Assembly (NCBI RefSeq): GCF_004792685.1
Contig: NZ_SRXT01000001.1
Span: forward strand, 496,001-560,000
Direction of reading: 5' to 3'
Source of the DNA: Sphingomonas gei
GTDB lineage: Bacteria; Pseudomonadota; Alphaproteobacteria; Sphingomonadales; Sphingomonadaceae
Length of the DNA stretch: 64,000 nucleotides
Part shown: positions 38,787 to 47,219 of the stretch, in pieces
How positions within the stretch are numbered: the stretch's first letter is position 1
Layout: every line of letters starts with the position of its first letter
Notes under the pieces: model-generated
Seen by the model: the letters and a program-made list of their open reading frames with translations, nothing else
Databases searched by the model: none
What the model was told of the DNA's origin: nothing
Translations under genes and position numbers: made by a program

Positions 38787-39965
38787 TTACCGCTTCCGGC
38801 TCAATTCGCGCATTGCGGCGTCGAGCCCGGACAGCGTCAGCGGGTACATGCGCTCCTGCATCAGCTCGCGGATGACGCGGACCGACTGGGTGTAGCCCCA
38901 ATGCGCTTCGGGCAGGACGTTGAGCCAGACCGCCGCGGGATAGGTGTTGACCAGGCGCTGCATCCACACCGCGCCCGGCTCCTCGTTGAAATGCTCGACC
39001 GAGCCGCCGGGATGGGTGATCTCGTACGTACTCATCGAAGCGTCGCCGACGAAGATCAGTTTATAGTCGTGGCCGTATTTGTGGAGCACGTCCCAGGTCG
39101 GCGTGCGCTCGGTGAAGCGGCGGCGATTGTCCTTCCACAGGCCCTCGTACGGGCAATTGTGGAAGTAGAAGAATTCCATGTTCTTGAACTCGGAGGTGGC
39201 GGCCGAGAACAGCTCCTCGCAGAGCTTGACGAACGGATCCATCGAGCCGCCGACGTCGAGGAAGAGCAGCAGCTTCACCGCATTGTGGCGCTCGGGGCGC
39301 ATATGGACGTCGAGCCAGCCTTGCTTGGCGGTGCCCTCGATTGTCGCGTCCACGTCTAGCTCGTCGGCGGCGCCTTCGCGGGCGAAGCGGCGCAGGCGGC
39401 GCAGCGCGACCTTGATGTTGCGGGTGCCGAGCTCCCTGGTGTTGTCGAGGTTCTTGAACGCGCGCTGGTCCCAGACTTTCAGCGCGCGGCCGTGCTTGCC
39501 TTCGCCCCCGATGCGGACGCCCTCGGGATTATAGCCTCCATTGCCGAAGGGCGAGGTGCCGCCGGTGCCGATCCACTTGCTGCCGCCCTGGTGGCGCTCG
39601 TGCTGTTCCGCGAGCCGCTGCTTGAGCGTCTCCATGATCGCGTCCCACGATCCGAGCGATTTGATCGCTGCCATTTCCTCAGGCGTGAGGAATTTCTCGG
39701 CGATCGCCTTGAGCCATTCCTCGGGGATCTCGGCGGGGGCGACGCCGTAGGTGGTGGCGATGCCACGGAAGACCTTGGCGAAGACCTGGTCGAAACGGTC
39801 GAGCAGGCCCTCGTCCTTCACGAAGGTGGCGCGGGCGAGATAGTAAAAAGCCTCAGGAGTGCGCTCGATGACGTCGCGGTCGAGCGCCTCGAGCAGGACG
39901 AGATGCTCCTTGAGACTCGCCGGGATGCCCGCGGCACGCAATTCGTCGAGGAAGGAGAAGAACAT
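38787..39965 (-). CDS. VWA domain-containing protein (CoxE-like)
   Basis: 392 residues. The N-terminal part (SLKEHLVLLEALDRD, YYLARATFVKDEGLLDRFDQVF) is the CoxE-type helical region; the C-terminal VWA domain has a MIDAS motif in the variant form DVGGSMD (about 234-240) and FYFHNCPYEGLW. Such proteins work with MoxR AAA ATPases as metal-dependent chaperones. The MoxR gene lies at 43317-44162 with four unrelated genes between, instead of next to it as usual. Confidence 0.88.
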   Translation of the reverse strand: MFFSFLDELRAAGIPASLKEHLVLLEALDRDVIERTPEAFYYLARATFVKDEGLLDRFDQVFAKVFRGIATTYGVAPAEIPEEWLKAIAEKFLTPEEMAAIKSLGSWDAIMETLKQRLAEQHERHQGGSKWIGTGGTSPFGNGGYNPEGVRIGGEGKHGRALKVWDQRAFKNLDNTRELGTRNIKVALRRLRRFAREGAADELDVDATIEGTAKQGWLDVHMRPERHNAVKLLLFLDVGGSMDPFVKLCEELFSAATSEFKNMEFFYFHNCPYEGLWKDNRRRFTERTPTWDVLHKYGHDYKLIFVGDASMSTYEITHPGGSVEHFNEEPGAVWMQRLVNTYPAAVWLNVLPEAHWGYTQSVRVIRELMQERMYPLTLSGLDAAMRELSRKR

Positions 39966-39974
39966 GGGCCCCTT

Positions 39975-41369
39975 CTAGGGCTGGCGCTGGTAGAGCGTCC
40001 AGTGGGTGCCCGACATGCCGTGGGCGCGCGCTCCGGTGATCGGCGCGAAGCGTGCGCCGCAGAGCGCGATCTGGCCGGGCGGCTCCTCGCCCCTGAAGCG
40101 ATCGGCGAAGAAGAAGGGTGCGGCGGTGCAATCGGCCAGCTGGACCTTGAGCGGATAGTGCGCGGAGGCGGCGGCGGCCTCGAGCGTGGCGATGCCCGGC
40201 TCGCGGTCGAGAAGCAGGGTGGTGCCCCGCGGCGCGCGGGCCTGCATCGCGCGGATCGCGGCGCCGACATCGCCGCGGCGGTTGATCGCGAGGTCCATGT
40301 CGCAGGCGAGGCTGGCGCTGGTAATTGCGGCGAGCGCGCCACCGGCCAGCCAGCGCTTCCAGCCGCCGGCGCGCCAGCCGAGCCAGATAAACTCGGCGAC
40401 CAGGATGAGCAGCGCGATGCCGACCAGGAGATAGTAACGCGGGTGCGCGACATTGCCTGCGCGGAGCAAGGCGAGCGCCAGCGGGAAAGCGAGGATCGCC
40501 AGCCGGTGGAAGGCAATCCGCGAAACCCCGGCCGAGGGCGCTAGCACGACTAGGGCGGGGACCAGAGCGAACCACCAGATGCTGACGATGGCGAAGCCGA
40601 GCGTGTACTGGACCATCTCCGATACGCCGTGGAGCAGTTCCATCGTGGAATATGGATCGTAGCGGCCGAACTTGAAGCCGGTGTGCGCCGCGGCGGCGCC
40701 GAGGATGATCGCGACGACGAGCCCGAGTGCGACTGCCGAGGGGAGGAACAGGCGCGTGGTGCCGGCCAACGCGGCTTTCGGCCCGCTACGCTTCCACAGC
40801 GCGAAGAATACCCAGCCGCCGAGCGCGCAGAAGCCGAAGATCATGATCAACTGCGAGAAGGCGCCGAGGAAGAAGCATATCGCCAGCGCGAGTGCCGGGC
40901 TGCGCTCGGCCTCGCCGGCCAGCCAGCGGTCGACGAGCAGGATCGCGGTCAGCAACGCCAGCGACATCGGCGCATAGCCGCGGGCCTCCGACCCGAACGT
41001 CACCAGAGCGGGGGAGATCGCGAACAGCAATGCCGTTATCAGCCCGAGCGCGAGAGCGCGGCGCGCGCCGATCAGCGCCGCGACCGGAATCGCGGCGGTG
41101 CCGGTGGCGATCGAGAGCGCGCGGGCGAGCGGCGGGGGAGCGTCGAACCCGACCAGCTGCATCCACAGCGAATTGAGATGGTGGTTATTGTCGTGGTTGA
41201 TGTTGAGGAACACCCCCAGCGGGGTGCCGGCGTCGTGCGCCTGCTTGGCCGACCACGCCTCGTCGAGCCACAATGCGCCCTGCGCGCCGGCGATGCGGAG
41301 CGCCAGGCCGAGCAGCACGATTGCGCCGAGCAGCCACCAATATCGCCTGTCGACGCTGCCCCCCTGCAT
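39975..41369 (-). CDS. PMT-type (ArnT/GT39-like) membrane glycosyltransferase
   Basis: 464 residues, about 11-12 hydrophobic helices. First helix is followed by QGALWLDEAWSAKQA with the paired acidic residues (Asp36, Glu37) that act as catalytic site in polyprenyl-phosphate-sugar-dependent transferases; the loop NHDNNHHLNSLWM follows. The C-terminal periplasmic part is short. Acceptor unknown. It is separated from the VWA gene by nine bases. Confidence 0.8.
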   Translation of the reverse strand: MQGGSVDRRYWWLLGAIVLLGLALRIAGAQGALWLDEAWSAKQAHDAGTPLGVFLNINHDNNHHLNSLWMQLVGFDAPPPLARALSIATGTAAIPVAALIGARRALALGLITALLFAISPALVTFGSEARGYAPMSLALLTAILLVDRWLAGEAERSPALALAICFFLGAFSQLIMIFGFCALGGWVFFALWKRSGPKAALAGTTRLFLPSAVALGLVVAIILGAAAAHTGFKFGRYDPYSTMELLHGVSEMVQYTLGFAIVSIWWFALVPALVVLAPSAGVSRIAFHRLAILAFPLALALLRAGNVAHPRYYLLVGIALLILVAEFIWLGWRAGGWKRWLAGGALAAITSASLACDMDLAINRRGDVGAAIRAMQARAPRGTTLLLDREPGIATLEAAAASAHYPLKVQLADCTAAPFFFADRFRGEEPPGQIALCGARFAPITGARAHGMSGTHWTLYQRQP

Positions 41370-41406
41370 GCCGATACTAATGCGTCAGCGGCGCGCCGCG
41401 CACAAG

Positions 41407-41979
41407 TCAGCGGGCATAGGCGTCGATCAGCGAGCCGACATAATCGGGTTGGCGGCTGCTCAACTCGGCGGCGGGGCGGGCGGGGCGGACGGCCTTGCCG
41501 GCGGCAGGATCGGGCACGCCGTAGATGAAGCCGTGCGCCGGATAGATCGAGCTGCCGAGCCCGTTGGTATCGCGGTACCAGACCCTGACCTGGCTCCAGT
41601 CGCCGCGCGGCGAGACATCGAACAGGGTCACGTCCTGTTCGGCATGGCCACGCGCGCCGTTGAGCCTCGACCAATTGGCGTGGGTTACCATCACCACGCG
41701 CTTCTCGACGATGCGGCTGACCACGGCGACATGGCCGAGGGGGAGGCGGGCGCTCTTGGCGAAGGCGAGAACGGCGCCGATGCGCGGCTTCTGGCCGCGC
41801 TGGTAGCGGCCGTCGGCCTGGGCCCACCAGGTCCAGGCATCGCCATAGATCTGGATCCCCGAGGCTTCGCGCGCAAAGGGCACGCACTGCCCGACATATT
41901 CGAGCAGCGATTGCGCCTGCACGGGAACCGCGACGGAGACCGCAGCGACGAGAGCGATCGAAAACGCAAAACAACGCAT
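41407..41979 (-). CDS. CHAP domain secreted protein (putative peptidoglycan amidase/endopeptidase)
   Basis: 190 residues from ATG 41979: signal peptide (FAFSIALVAAVSVAVPVQAQ), then a CHAP domain with the nucleophile in GQCVPFAREASG (Cys32), the histidine in LGHVAVVSRI, and VMVTHANW. Likely cleaves peptidoglycan or trims peptides in the periplasm. A perfect CtrA-type box lies 51-66 bases upstream, and the gene probably starts its own transcript. The open frame extends to 42012 but the signal peptide sets the start. Confidence 0.83.
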   Translation of the reverse strand: MRCFAFSIALVAAVSVAVPVQAQSLLEYVGQCVPFAREASGIQIYGDAWTWWAQADGRYQRGQKPRIGAVLAFAKSARLPLGHVAVVSRIVEKRVVMVTHANWSRLNGARGHAEQDVTLFDVSPRGDWSQVRVWYRDTNGLGSSIYPAHGFIYGVPDPAAGKAVRPARPAAELSSRQPDYVGSLIDAYAR

Positions 41980-42029
41980 ACCCGGGCACCCTAAGGATAC
42001 CCCCCACACCACCCGGTATCCCGGACTGG

Positions 42030-42045
42030 TTAAAAATCAGTTAAC
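42030..42045 (-). promoter_or_regulatory. Perfect CtrA-type box upstream of the CHAP gene
   Basis: TTAA-AAATCAG-TTAAC matches the alphaproteobacterial CtrA consensus TTAA-N7-TTAA(C). With the preceding G it reads the same on both strands (GTTAA-N7-TTAAC). Its 3' half overlaps the stop of the DUF817 gene. It is placed where a -35 region would regulate the CHAP gene on the minus strand. Confidence 0.6.
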
Positions 42046-42889
42046 GCTGTTTCCGACGGCCGTGGACTGCCTCGACCAGCACGAACGAGATGATCATCAG
42101 CAGATACCAGGCGCCGAGCTTGGCGGGCGAGACCGGCTCCCAGCCATCTTCCTGCCCGGGATACATCCAGGCGTGCGAGAAGGTGCCGATATTCTCGGCG
42201 AACCAGATGAACAGGGCGACGAGGAACCAGCCGAGCAGCAGCGGCATCCAGCGCTCGGTACGCCAGACCGTGAAGTAGACACGCGTCCGGCGAAACAGCA
42301 GCGCGATCACGGCGAACAAGGCGAGACGCATGTCGGGCAGCCAATGGTGCGCGAAGAAATTAACGTAGATCGCGATGCCCAGCGTCCAGGTGATCCAGCG
42401 CCGAGGATAAAAGGGAAAGCGGAAGTCGAAGATCCGCCAGACGCGGGCGATATAGCTGCCGACCGCGGCGTACATGAACCCCGAGAAGAGCGGCACCCCG
42501 CCGATCCGCAGCAGGCTGGGCTCGGGATAGAGCCACGATCCATGCGCGGTCTTGAACAATTCCATCACCGTGCCGACGACATGGAAGGCGAGAATGACTT
42601 TCGCCTCGCTGAAACTCTCGAGCCGGAAGACCAGCATGCCGGCCTGGATGAGCACTGCGCCGATGACGAGGAAATCGTATCGCGCCAGCCGCGCATCGGC
42701 GGGATAAAGATAATGGGTGCCGAGCAGCAGGACGAGCAAAAGCGCGCCGAACAGGCACGCCCAGCCCTGTTTGAAGCCGAACAGCAGGAATTCGTAGAGC
42801 CACGCGTGCCAGCCCGGATGCGGATCGAAAGCCTCCAGCCGCGCACGGACGCGGGCAAAGCGCGTTGCGCCCGAAACCGGCGGGGGCAT
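42041..42889 (-). CDS. DUF817 family membrane protein
   Basis: 282 residues from ATG 42889, eight membrane helices. Recognised by the ordered motifs FLLFGFKQGWACLFGALLL, KVILAFHVVGTVMELFKT, GSWLYPEPSLLRIGGVPLFSGFMYAAVGSYI and FFAHHWLPDMR. Function unknown; membership rests on pattern memory. It is six bases behind the GFA gene. Confidence 0.85.
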   Translation of the reverse strand: MPPPVSGATRFARVRARLEAFDPHPGWHAWLYEFLLFGFKQGWACLFGALLLVLLLGTHYLYPADARLARYDFLVIGAVLIQAGMLVFRLESFSEAKVILAFHVVGTVMELFKTAHGSWLYPEPSLLRIGGVPLFSGFMYAAVGSYIARVWRIFDFRFPFYPRRWITWTLGIAIYVNFFAHHWLPDMRLALFAVIALLFRRTRVYFTVWRTERWMPLLLGWFLVALFIWFAENIGTFSHAWMYPGQEDGWEPVSPAKLGAWYLLMIISFVLVEAVHGRRKQR

Positions 42890-42894
42890 AAGGC

Positions 42895-43320
42895 TCAGGC
42901 CTTGACGGCGGGCGGCGGCGGCTGGCGCGGGTAGCGTTCGAGCTTCGTATCGATGACCGCCCAGGCGGGCGCGTCCTCGGTCCAGATCGCGACTTGCGGC
43001 GCGAGATCGTTCGGCGTGTCGAGGAAGCCGAGCCGCAAGGTGCGAAATTGCGGACGTGCCGATGACTGACCCATCACCTGCGTGCCGCAGGTGCCGCAAA
43101 AGCTCTGGATCAGCGTGTTGCCGCTTGCCGCTACATAGGAAGTCGCCGTGAGCTCGCCCTGGATTGCGATGTCCTCGGTCGCGAACATCGCATTGGTGGT
43201 CGGCGAGCCCGCGGCGATCCGCTGGCATTGGCGGCACCAGCATTGGCGGACCTGGATCGCGGCGCCGGCAATCGTCGCCGTGACCGCACCGCAGGCGCAG
43301 CGGCCGGTATAGCGAGTCAC
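42895..43320 (-). CDS. GFA family protein
   Basis: 141 residues from GTG 43320, which overlaps the moxR stop by four bases. Zinc cysteines: GRCACGAV, QCWCRQCQRIAAG and SFCGTCGTQV. The family has varied or unknown substrates. Translational coupling to moxR is probably just operon packing. Confidence 0.85.
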   Translation of the reverse strand: MTRYTGRCACGAVTATIAGAAIQVRQCWCRQCQRIAAGSPTTNAMFATEDIAIQGELTATSYVAASGNTLIQSFCGTCGTQVMGQSSARPQFRTLRLGFLDTPNDLAPQVAIWTEDAPAWAVIDTKLERYPRQPPPPAVKA

Positions 43321-44162
43321 TTGTTCTGCCGCCGGCTCATGAAGGCGAGACGCTCGAACAGCATCACGTCCTGCTCGTTCTTGAGCAACGCGCCGTGGAG
43401 CGGCGGGATCGCCTTGCTCGGGTCCTTCGACTGGAGGACGTGGAGCGGCATTTCCTCGTGGAGGAGGAGCTTCAGCCAGTCGAGCAGTTCGGAGGTGCTC
43501 GGCTTCTTCTTGAGGCCGGGGACCTCGCGGATGTCGTAGAAGATATCCATCGCCTTGCTGACCAGGATCTTCTGGATGCCGGGGAAATGGACGTCGATGA
43601 TCGCCTGCATCGTCGCGCGATCGGGGAATTTGATGTAGTGGAAGAAGCAGCGGCGCAGGAACGCGTCGGGCAATTCCTTCTCGTTGTTCGACGTGATCAC
43701 CACGATCGGCCGCTCGGCGGCACGGACGGTCTGCTTGGTCTCGTAGACGTGGAATTCCATGCGATCGAGCTCGAGGAGCAGATCGTTGGGGAATTCGATA
43801 TCGGCCTTGTCGATCTCGTCGATCAGCAGGACGGGGAGTTCGGGCGCAGTGAACGCCTCCCACAATTTGCCCTTGCGAATGTAGTTGGCGATGTCGTGGA
43901 CGCGCTCGTCGCCGAGCTGGCCGTCGCGCAGCCGGGCGACCGCGTCATATTCGTAAAGGCCCTGCTGCGCCTTGGTGGTCGACTTGACGTTCCACTCGAT
44001 CAGCGGCGCGCCGACCGCCTTGGCGATCTCGTAAGCGAGAACGGTCTTGCCGGTTCCCGGCTCGCCCTTGACGAGCAAGGGCCGGCGGAGGGTGACGGCC
44101 GCGTTGACGGCGACCTTGAGGTCGTCCGTCGCGACATAGCTTTGGGTGCCTTCGAAGCGCAT
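43317..44162 (-). CDS. MoxR family AAA+ ATPase
   Basis: 281 residues. Walker A GEPGTGKT (33-40), Walker B LLIDEID (112-118), sensor-1 VVITSNNEKELPDAF and the arginine finger region LRRCFFHYIKFPDR. The protein is short, without a long C-terminal lid extension. MoxR ATPases partner VWA proteins for insertion of metal cofactors or protein remodelling; the presumptive partner is at 38787-39965. Confidence 0.92.
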   Translation of the reverse strand: MRFEGTQSYVATDDLKVAVNAAVTLRRPLLVKGEPGTGKTVLAYEIAKAVGAPLIEWNVKSTTKAQQGLYEYDAVARLRDGQLGDERVHDIANYIRKGKLWEAFTAPELPVLLIDEIDKADIEFPNDLLLELDRMEFHVYETKQTVRAAERPIVVITSNNEKELPDAFLRRCFFHYIKFPDRATMQAIIDVHFPGIQKILVSKAMDIFYDIREVPGLKKKPSTSELLDWLKLLLHEEMPLHVLQSKDPSKAIPPLHGALLKNEQDVMLFERLAFMSRRQNK

Positions 44163-44201
44163 CGCCGCTTCCTAGGGGCGCAGGGTGCCCCCGCGCAAGC
44201 T

Positions 44202-44867
44202 TCAGCCGCGCGTGCGGGCGCTGGCGCGGGCCTCGAGCAGGTCCCACAGCCCGCGATGCTGGGCGAACACCTGCTGCGCACCGAACAGCATCGCGCGCTC
44301 CATCGCGGCTTCGCGAGCGAGCGCATCGACGACGCTGACGGTTTCCTCGGCGAGCGGCAGCGTGGAGACCGGCACCGCAAGGCTCAGCCGGTTGGCGACG
44401 GCATCGAGCACTTCGCGGATCGTCGCCCAGTCGATCGCCAGCGCAAGCGCGGCGCCCGCCGCGCAGCCGGCGCGGTCCGATTGGGCGAGCATGTCGAGCG
44501 CGTGCCGCTGCGCCTGCGCGGCGGCTTCCGATTCGGCATGGCCGGGAGTGCTGGGCAGCGAGCCCGCGGCAGCGACGATGCGGACGAGATAGGCGCGCTC
44601 GGTGGCGAAAGCACTCGCCGCCGCCTCGAGCCAGTCACGCTCGAGCGAGACCTGGGCATGATCGAGCGCATGTTCGACCAGGCCGGGATGGCGGCCGTGC
44701 AGCACGCAGATGAAATGCGCGGCATCGGCCAGATCGCGCAGCGGCTCGGGATCCGCAGCCAGGCGCCGGAGATAAGGGTGATTCGCGCTGCCATCGGAAG
44801 CGACGAGCGATCCCATCGCTCCCCATGTGCCGCCGAGACGGGCGATCTGTGCGGTATCGAACGGCAT
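44202..44867 (-). CDS. Conserved helical protein of unknown function
   Basis: 221 residues, entirely helical, Ala-rich, no signal peptide or membrane segment. Contains FICVLHGRHPGLVEHA and two long helices. It heads the minus-strand group moxR-GFA-DUF817, about 40 bases ahead of moxR. Not recognised beyond a probable sphingomonad-specific family. Confidence 0.65.
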   Translation of the reverse strand: MPFDTAQIARLGGTWGAMGSLVASDGSANHPYLRRLAADPEPLRDLADAAHFICVLHGRHPGLVEHALDHAQVSLERDWLEAAASAFATERAYLVRIVAAAGSLPSTPGHAESEAAAQAQRHALDMLAQSDRAGCAAGAALALAIDWATIREVLDAVANRLSLAVPVSTLPLAEETVSVVDALAREAAMERAMLFGAQQVFAQHRGLWDLLEARASARTRG

Positions 44868-44932
44868 ATGCCCCCAAATCCAGAGATGCCGGCGATACCG
44901 GCGCGCCCTCTATGCGGCCTTGGGATATACCG

Positions 44933-44952
44933 AACCACGTAAATACGTGGTT
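44933..44952 (-). promoter_or_regulatory. 20-bp palindrome, putative operator
   Basis: AACCACGT-AAAT-ACGTGGTT: perfect 8-base arms with a 4-base spacer. On the minus strand it lies just upstream of a -10-like TATATC (44924-44929), so it covers the -35/spacer zone of the gene starting at 44867. Regulator unknown. Confidence 0.4.
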
Positions 44953-45012
44953 GATGCGGAATTTACCGTTCGGTCGCGACCTGTGGAGAACGGCGATTGT
45001 CCTCTTTCCCGT

Positions 45013-45081
45013 GTTCCTGCGAAAGCAGGAGCCCAGGCCACGCAGTACTTCGCCGCCCTGGGCTCCTGCTTTCGCAGGAGC
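45013..45081. repeat. Dispersed palindromic element, family A variant
   Basis: Arms of 25 bases matching at 24 (core TTCCTGCGAAAGCAGGAGCC) with a 19-base loop. The CCTGCGAAAGCAGG core is a compensated variant of CCCGGCGAAAGCCGGG: both sides changed together, preserving pairing. Lies directly downstream of manD. Confidence 0.85.
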
Positions 45082-45088
45082 ACCTGGC

Positions 45089-46300
45089 TCACCAGTTGAA
45101 CATCGTCCCGTCCTCGAGCCGGTTCACCGGCAAGTAAGCGCGCTTATATTCGTACTGCGCCGCCAGCGCCTCGTCCAAGTCGACGCCCAGCCCGGGCTTG
45201 TCGCCAGGATGCATCAGCCCGTTCGACAGCGAATAGGCATGCGGGAACACCGCATCGGTCTCCGGCGTGTGGCGCATATATTCCTGGATGCCGAAATTGG
45301 GCACCGACAGCCCGAAATTGAGCGCCGCGGCCATGCTCACCGGCGAGAGATCGGTGGCACCATGGCAGCCGGTGCGGACCTGATAGAGGTCGGCGAGCGC
45401 GGCAATCCGGCGGAGATGGGTGATGCCGCCGGCATGGACCACGGTCGCGCGGACATAGTCGATCAACTGCTCCTCGATCAGCTGCTTGGCGTCCCAGATC
45501 GAATTGAAGATCTCGCCGACCGCGAGCGGGGTCGTGGTGTGCTGGCGGATCAGGCGGAAGCCGGCCTGGTTTTCGGCCGGAGTGGCGTCCTCGAGCCAGA
45601 ACAGCCGGTACGGCTCGAGATCCTTGCCGAGCCGCCCTGCCTCGATCGGAGTCAGCCGGTGATGGACGTCGTGGAGCAGATGCACGTCCCAGCCGAGCGC
45701 ATCGCGCGCCTTGTCGAACAGCTCGGGCACGTGGCGCATATATTTGGAGGTCGACCACAGCGTCTCCTCGGGAAGCGACCCCTTGGCGGGCTCGTAATAG
45801 AAACGCTCGCCCGACACGCCATAGGTCGCGGCCAGGCCGGGAACGCCCGACTGGAGACGGACTGCCTTATACCCCTGTTCGAGATATTCGTGCGCCCGCT
45901 CGATCGTCTCGCTGATATCGCTACCATTGGCATGACCATAAACCATGCAGCCCTCGCGGCTGGCACCACCCAATAGCTGCCAGACCGGCAGCCCCGCGAT
46001 CTTGCCCTTGATATCCCACAAGGCCATGTCGACCGCCGCGATCGCGCTCATCGTCACCGGCCCGCGGCGCCAATAAGCGCCCTTGTAGAGATATTGCCAG
46101 ATGTCCTCGATCGTGTGCGCATCGCGCCCGATCAGGCAGGGGATGACATGGTCGGTGAGGTAGCTCGCCACGGCCAATTCGCGGCCGTTCAGCGTCGCGT
46201 CGCCGACGCCGTAGACGCCCTGGTCTGTCTCGATCTTGAGCGTTACGAAGTTCCGGCCGGGGCACGTTACGATCACGCGCGCGGAGATGATGCGGGGCAA
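45089..46300 (-). CDS. manD: D-mannonate dehydratase, enolase superfamily (ManD)
   Basis: Dehydrates D-mannonate to 2-keto-3-deoxygluconate in hexuronate degradation feeding the Entner-Doudoroff pathway. 403 residues. Diagnostic stretches: [93 protein letters not shown], and the C-terminal LEDGTMFNW. Metal ligands and the acid/base Tyr/His are present as in characterised ManD. A FadR-type regulator is divergent; no uronate isomerase or kinase is adjacent. Confidence 0.93.
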   Translation of the reverse strand: MPRIISARVIVTCPGRNFVTLKIETDQGVYGVGDATLNGRELAVASYLTDHVIPCLIGRDAHTIEDIWQYLYKGAYWRRGPVTMSAIAAVDMALWDIKGKIAGLPVWQLLGGASREGCMVYGHANGSDISETIERAHEYLEQGYKAVRLQSGVPGLAATYGVSGERFYYEPAKGSLPEETLWSTSKYMRHVPELFDKARDALGWDVHLLHDVHHRLTPIEAGRLGKDLEPYRLFWLEDATPAENQAGFRLIRQHTTTPLAVGEIFNSIWDAKQLIEEQLIDYVRATVVHAGGITHLRRIAALADLYQVRTGCHGATDLSPVSMAAALNFGLSVPNFGIQEYMRHTPETDAVFPHAYSLSNGLMHPGDKPGLGVDLDEALAAQYEYKRAYLPVNRLEDGTMFNW

Positions 46301-46317
46301 AGAGAATCCTCGAAAAG

Positions 46318-46328
46318 TGGTCAGGCCA
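46318..46328. promoter_or_regulatory. Putative FadR/UxuR-type operator between manD and its regulator
   Basis: TGGTCAGGCCA is a near-palindrome of the TGGTC-N-GACCA type bound by GntR/FadR-family regulators of sugar-acid genes. It lies 18 bases upstream of manD and 55 upstream of the regulator start, suited to control of both. Confidence 0.4.
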
Positions 46329-46382
46329 ATATCTCCTTGTGACGGCTATGCTGTCAACCTAGGGTGGGCGGGTGAGGACGGA

Positions 46383-47153
46383 ATGAAGATCAAGGGCAAC
46401 AAGCTGTACCAGCGGATCGCTGCGTCGATCACCGAGGCGATCGAGGCGGGGCGCTGGTCCCCCGGCACGCGGCTCCCCGGCGAGCGCGACCTGGCCGAGG
46501 AATATAAGGTCAGCCGCCCGACGATCCGCGAGGCGATGATCGCGCTCGAGATGAAGGGCTGGATCGAGGCGAGGCACGGCTCGGGGCTGTACGTCACCAA
46601 GCGCGATCATGGCACCGGCCAGCGCGAGGACGCGCTCAACTTCGATGTCGGCGCGTTCGACCTGACCGAGGCGCGGATCCTGTTCGAAGGCGAGGCGGCG
46701 GCACTGGCGGCGGTCTCGATCACCGACGAGCAGCTCGACGAGATCGATGGGCTGCTGGTGGAAATGGCGGCGGAGGATTCGAACGAGCCTTCGGTGATGG
46801 ACGCCGACCATCGCTTCCACCTCGCAATCGCGACTGCGACGGGGAATGCCGCGATCCGCAGCGTGATCGAATATCTGTGGGAATTGCGTACCAAATCCCC
46901 GCTTGCGGCGAACATGTTCGCGCGGGCCAAGCGCGGCGGGATCACCCCGCGGGTGGACGAGCATCGCCCGATCGTGGCGGCGCTTCGGGCGCGCGACCCG
47001 CATGCGGCGCGCAGCGCGATGCGGCGGCACCTGCGCGGCGTGGTCGATGACTTGCTCGAGGCGACCGAGCTCGAAGTGATGGAGCGGGCACGGAGCGAGC
47101 TGGATGCACGGCGGGACAGCGTGGCGCGGCGGTTGAAGATCGGGTCGGGTTGA
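46383..47153 (+). CDS. FadR-type (GntR family) transcriptional regulator
   Basis: 256 residues from ATG 46383. N-terminal winged HTH at about 7-75 (GTRLPGERDLAEEYKVSRPTIREAM) and a C-terminal FCD ligand domain from about 95 to 235, with metal/ligand histidines in DADHRFHLAIATATGN and VDEHRPIVAAL. Divergent from manD, so it probably represses manD and senses a hexuronate or mannonate-related acid. Confidence 0.9.
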   Translation: MKIKGNKLYQRIAASITEAIEAGRWSPGTRLPGERDLAEEYKVSRPTIREAMIALEMKGWIEARHGSGLYVTKRDHGTGQREDALNFDVGAFDLTEARILFEGEAAALAAVSITDEQLDEIDGLLVEMAAEDSNEPSVMDADHRFHLAIATATGNAAIRSVIEYLWELRTKSPLAANMFARAKRGGITPRVDEHRPIVAALRARDPHAARSAMRRHLRGVVDDLLEATELEVMERARSELDARRDSVARRLKIGSG

Positions 47154-47219
47154 GGGCGCCGACTTCCTGACCAAATCTAGAGGCAAGAAATCCGAATTGA
47201 GGATCGAGGGCATGCGTCT

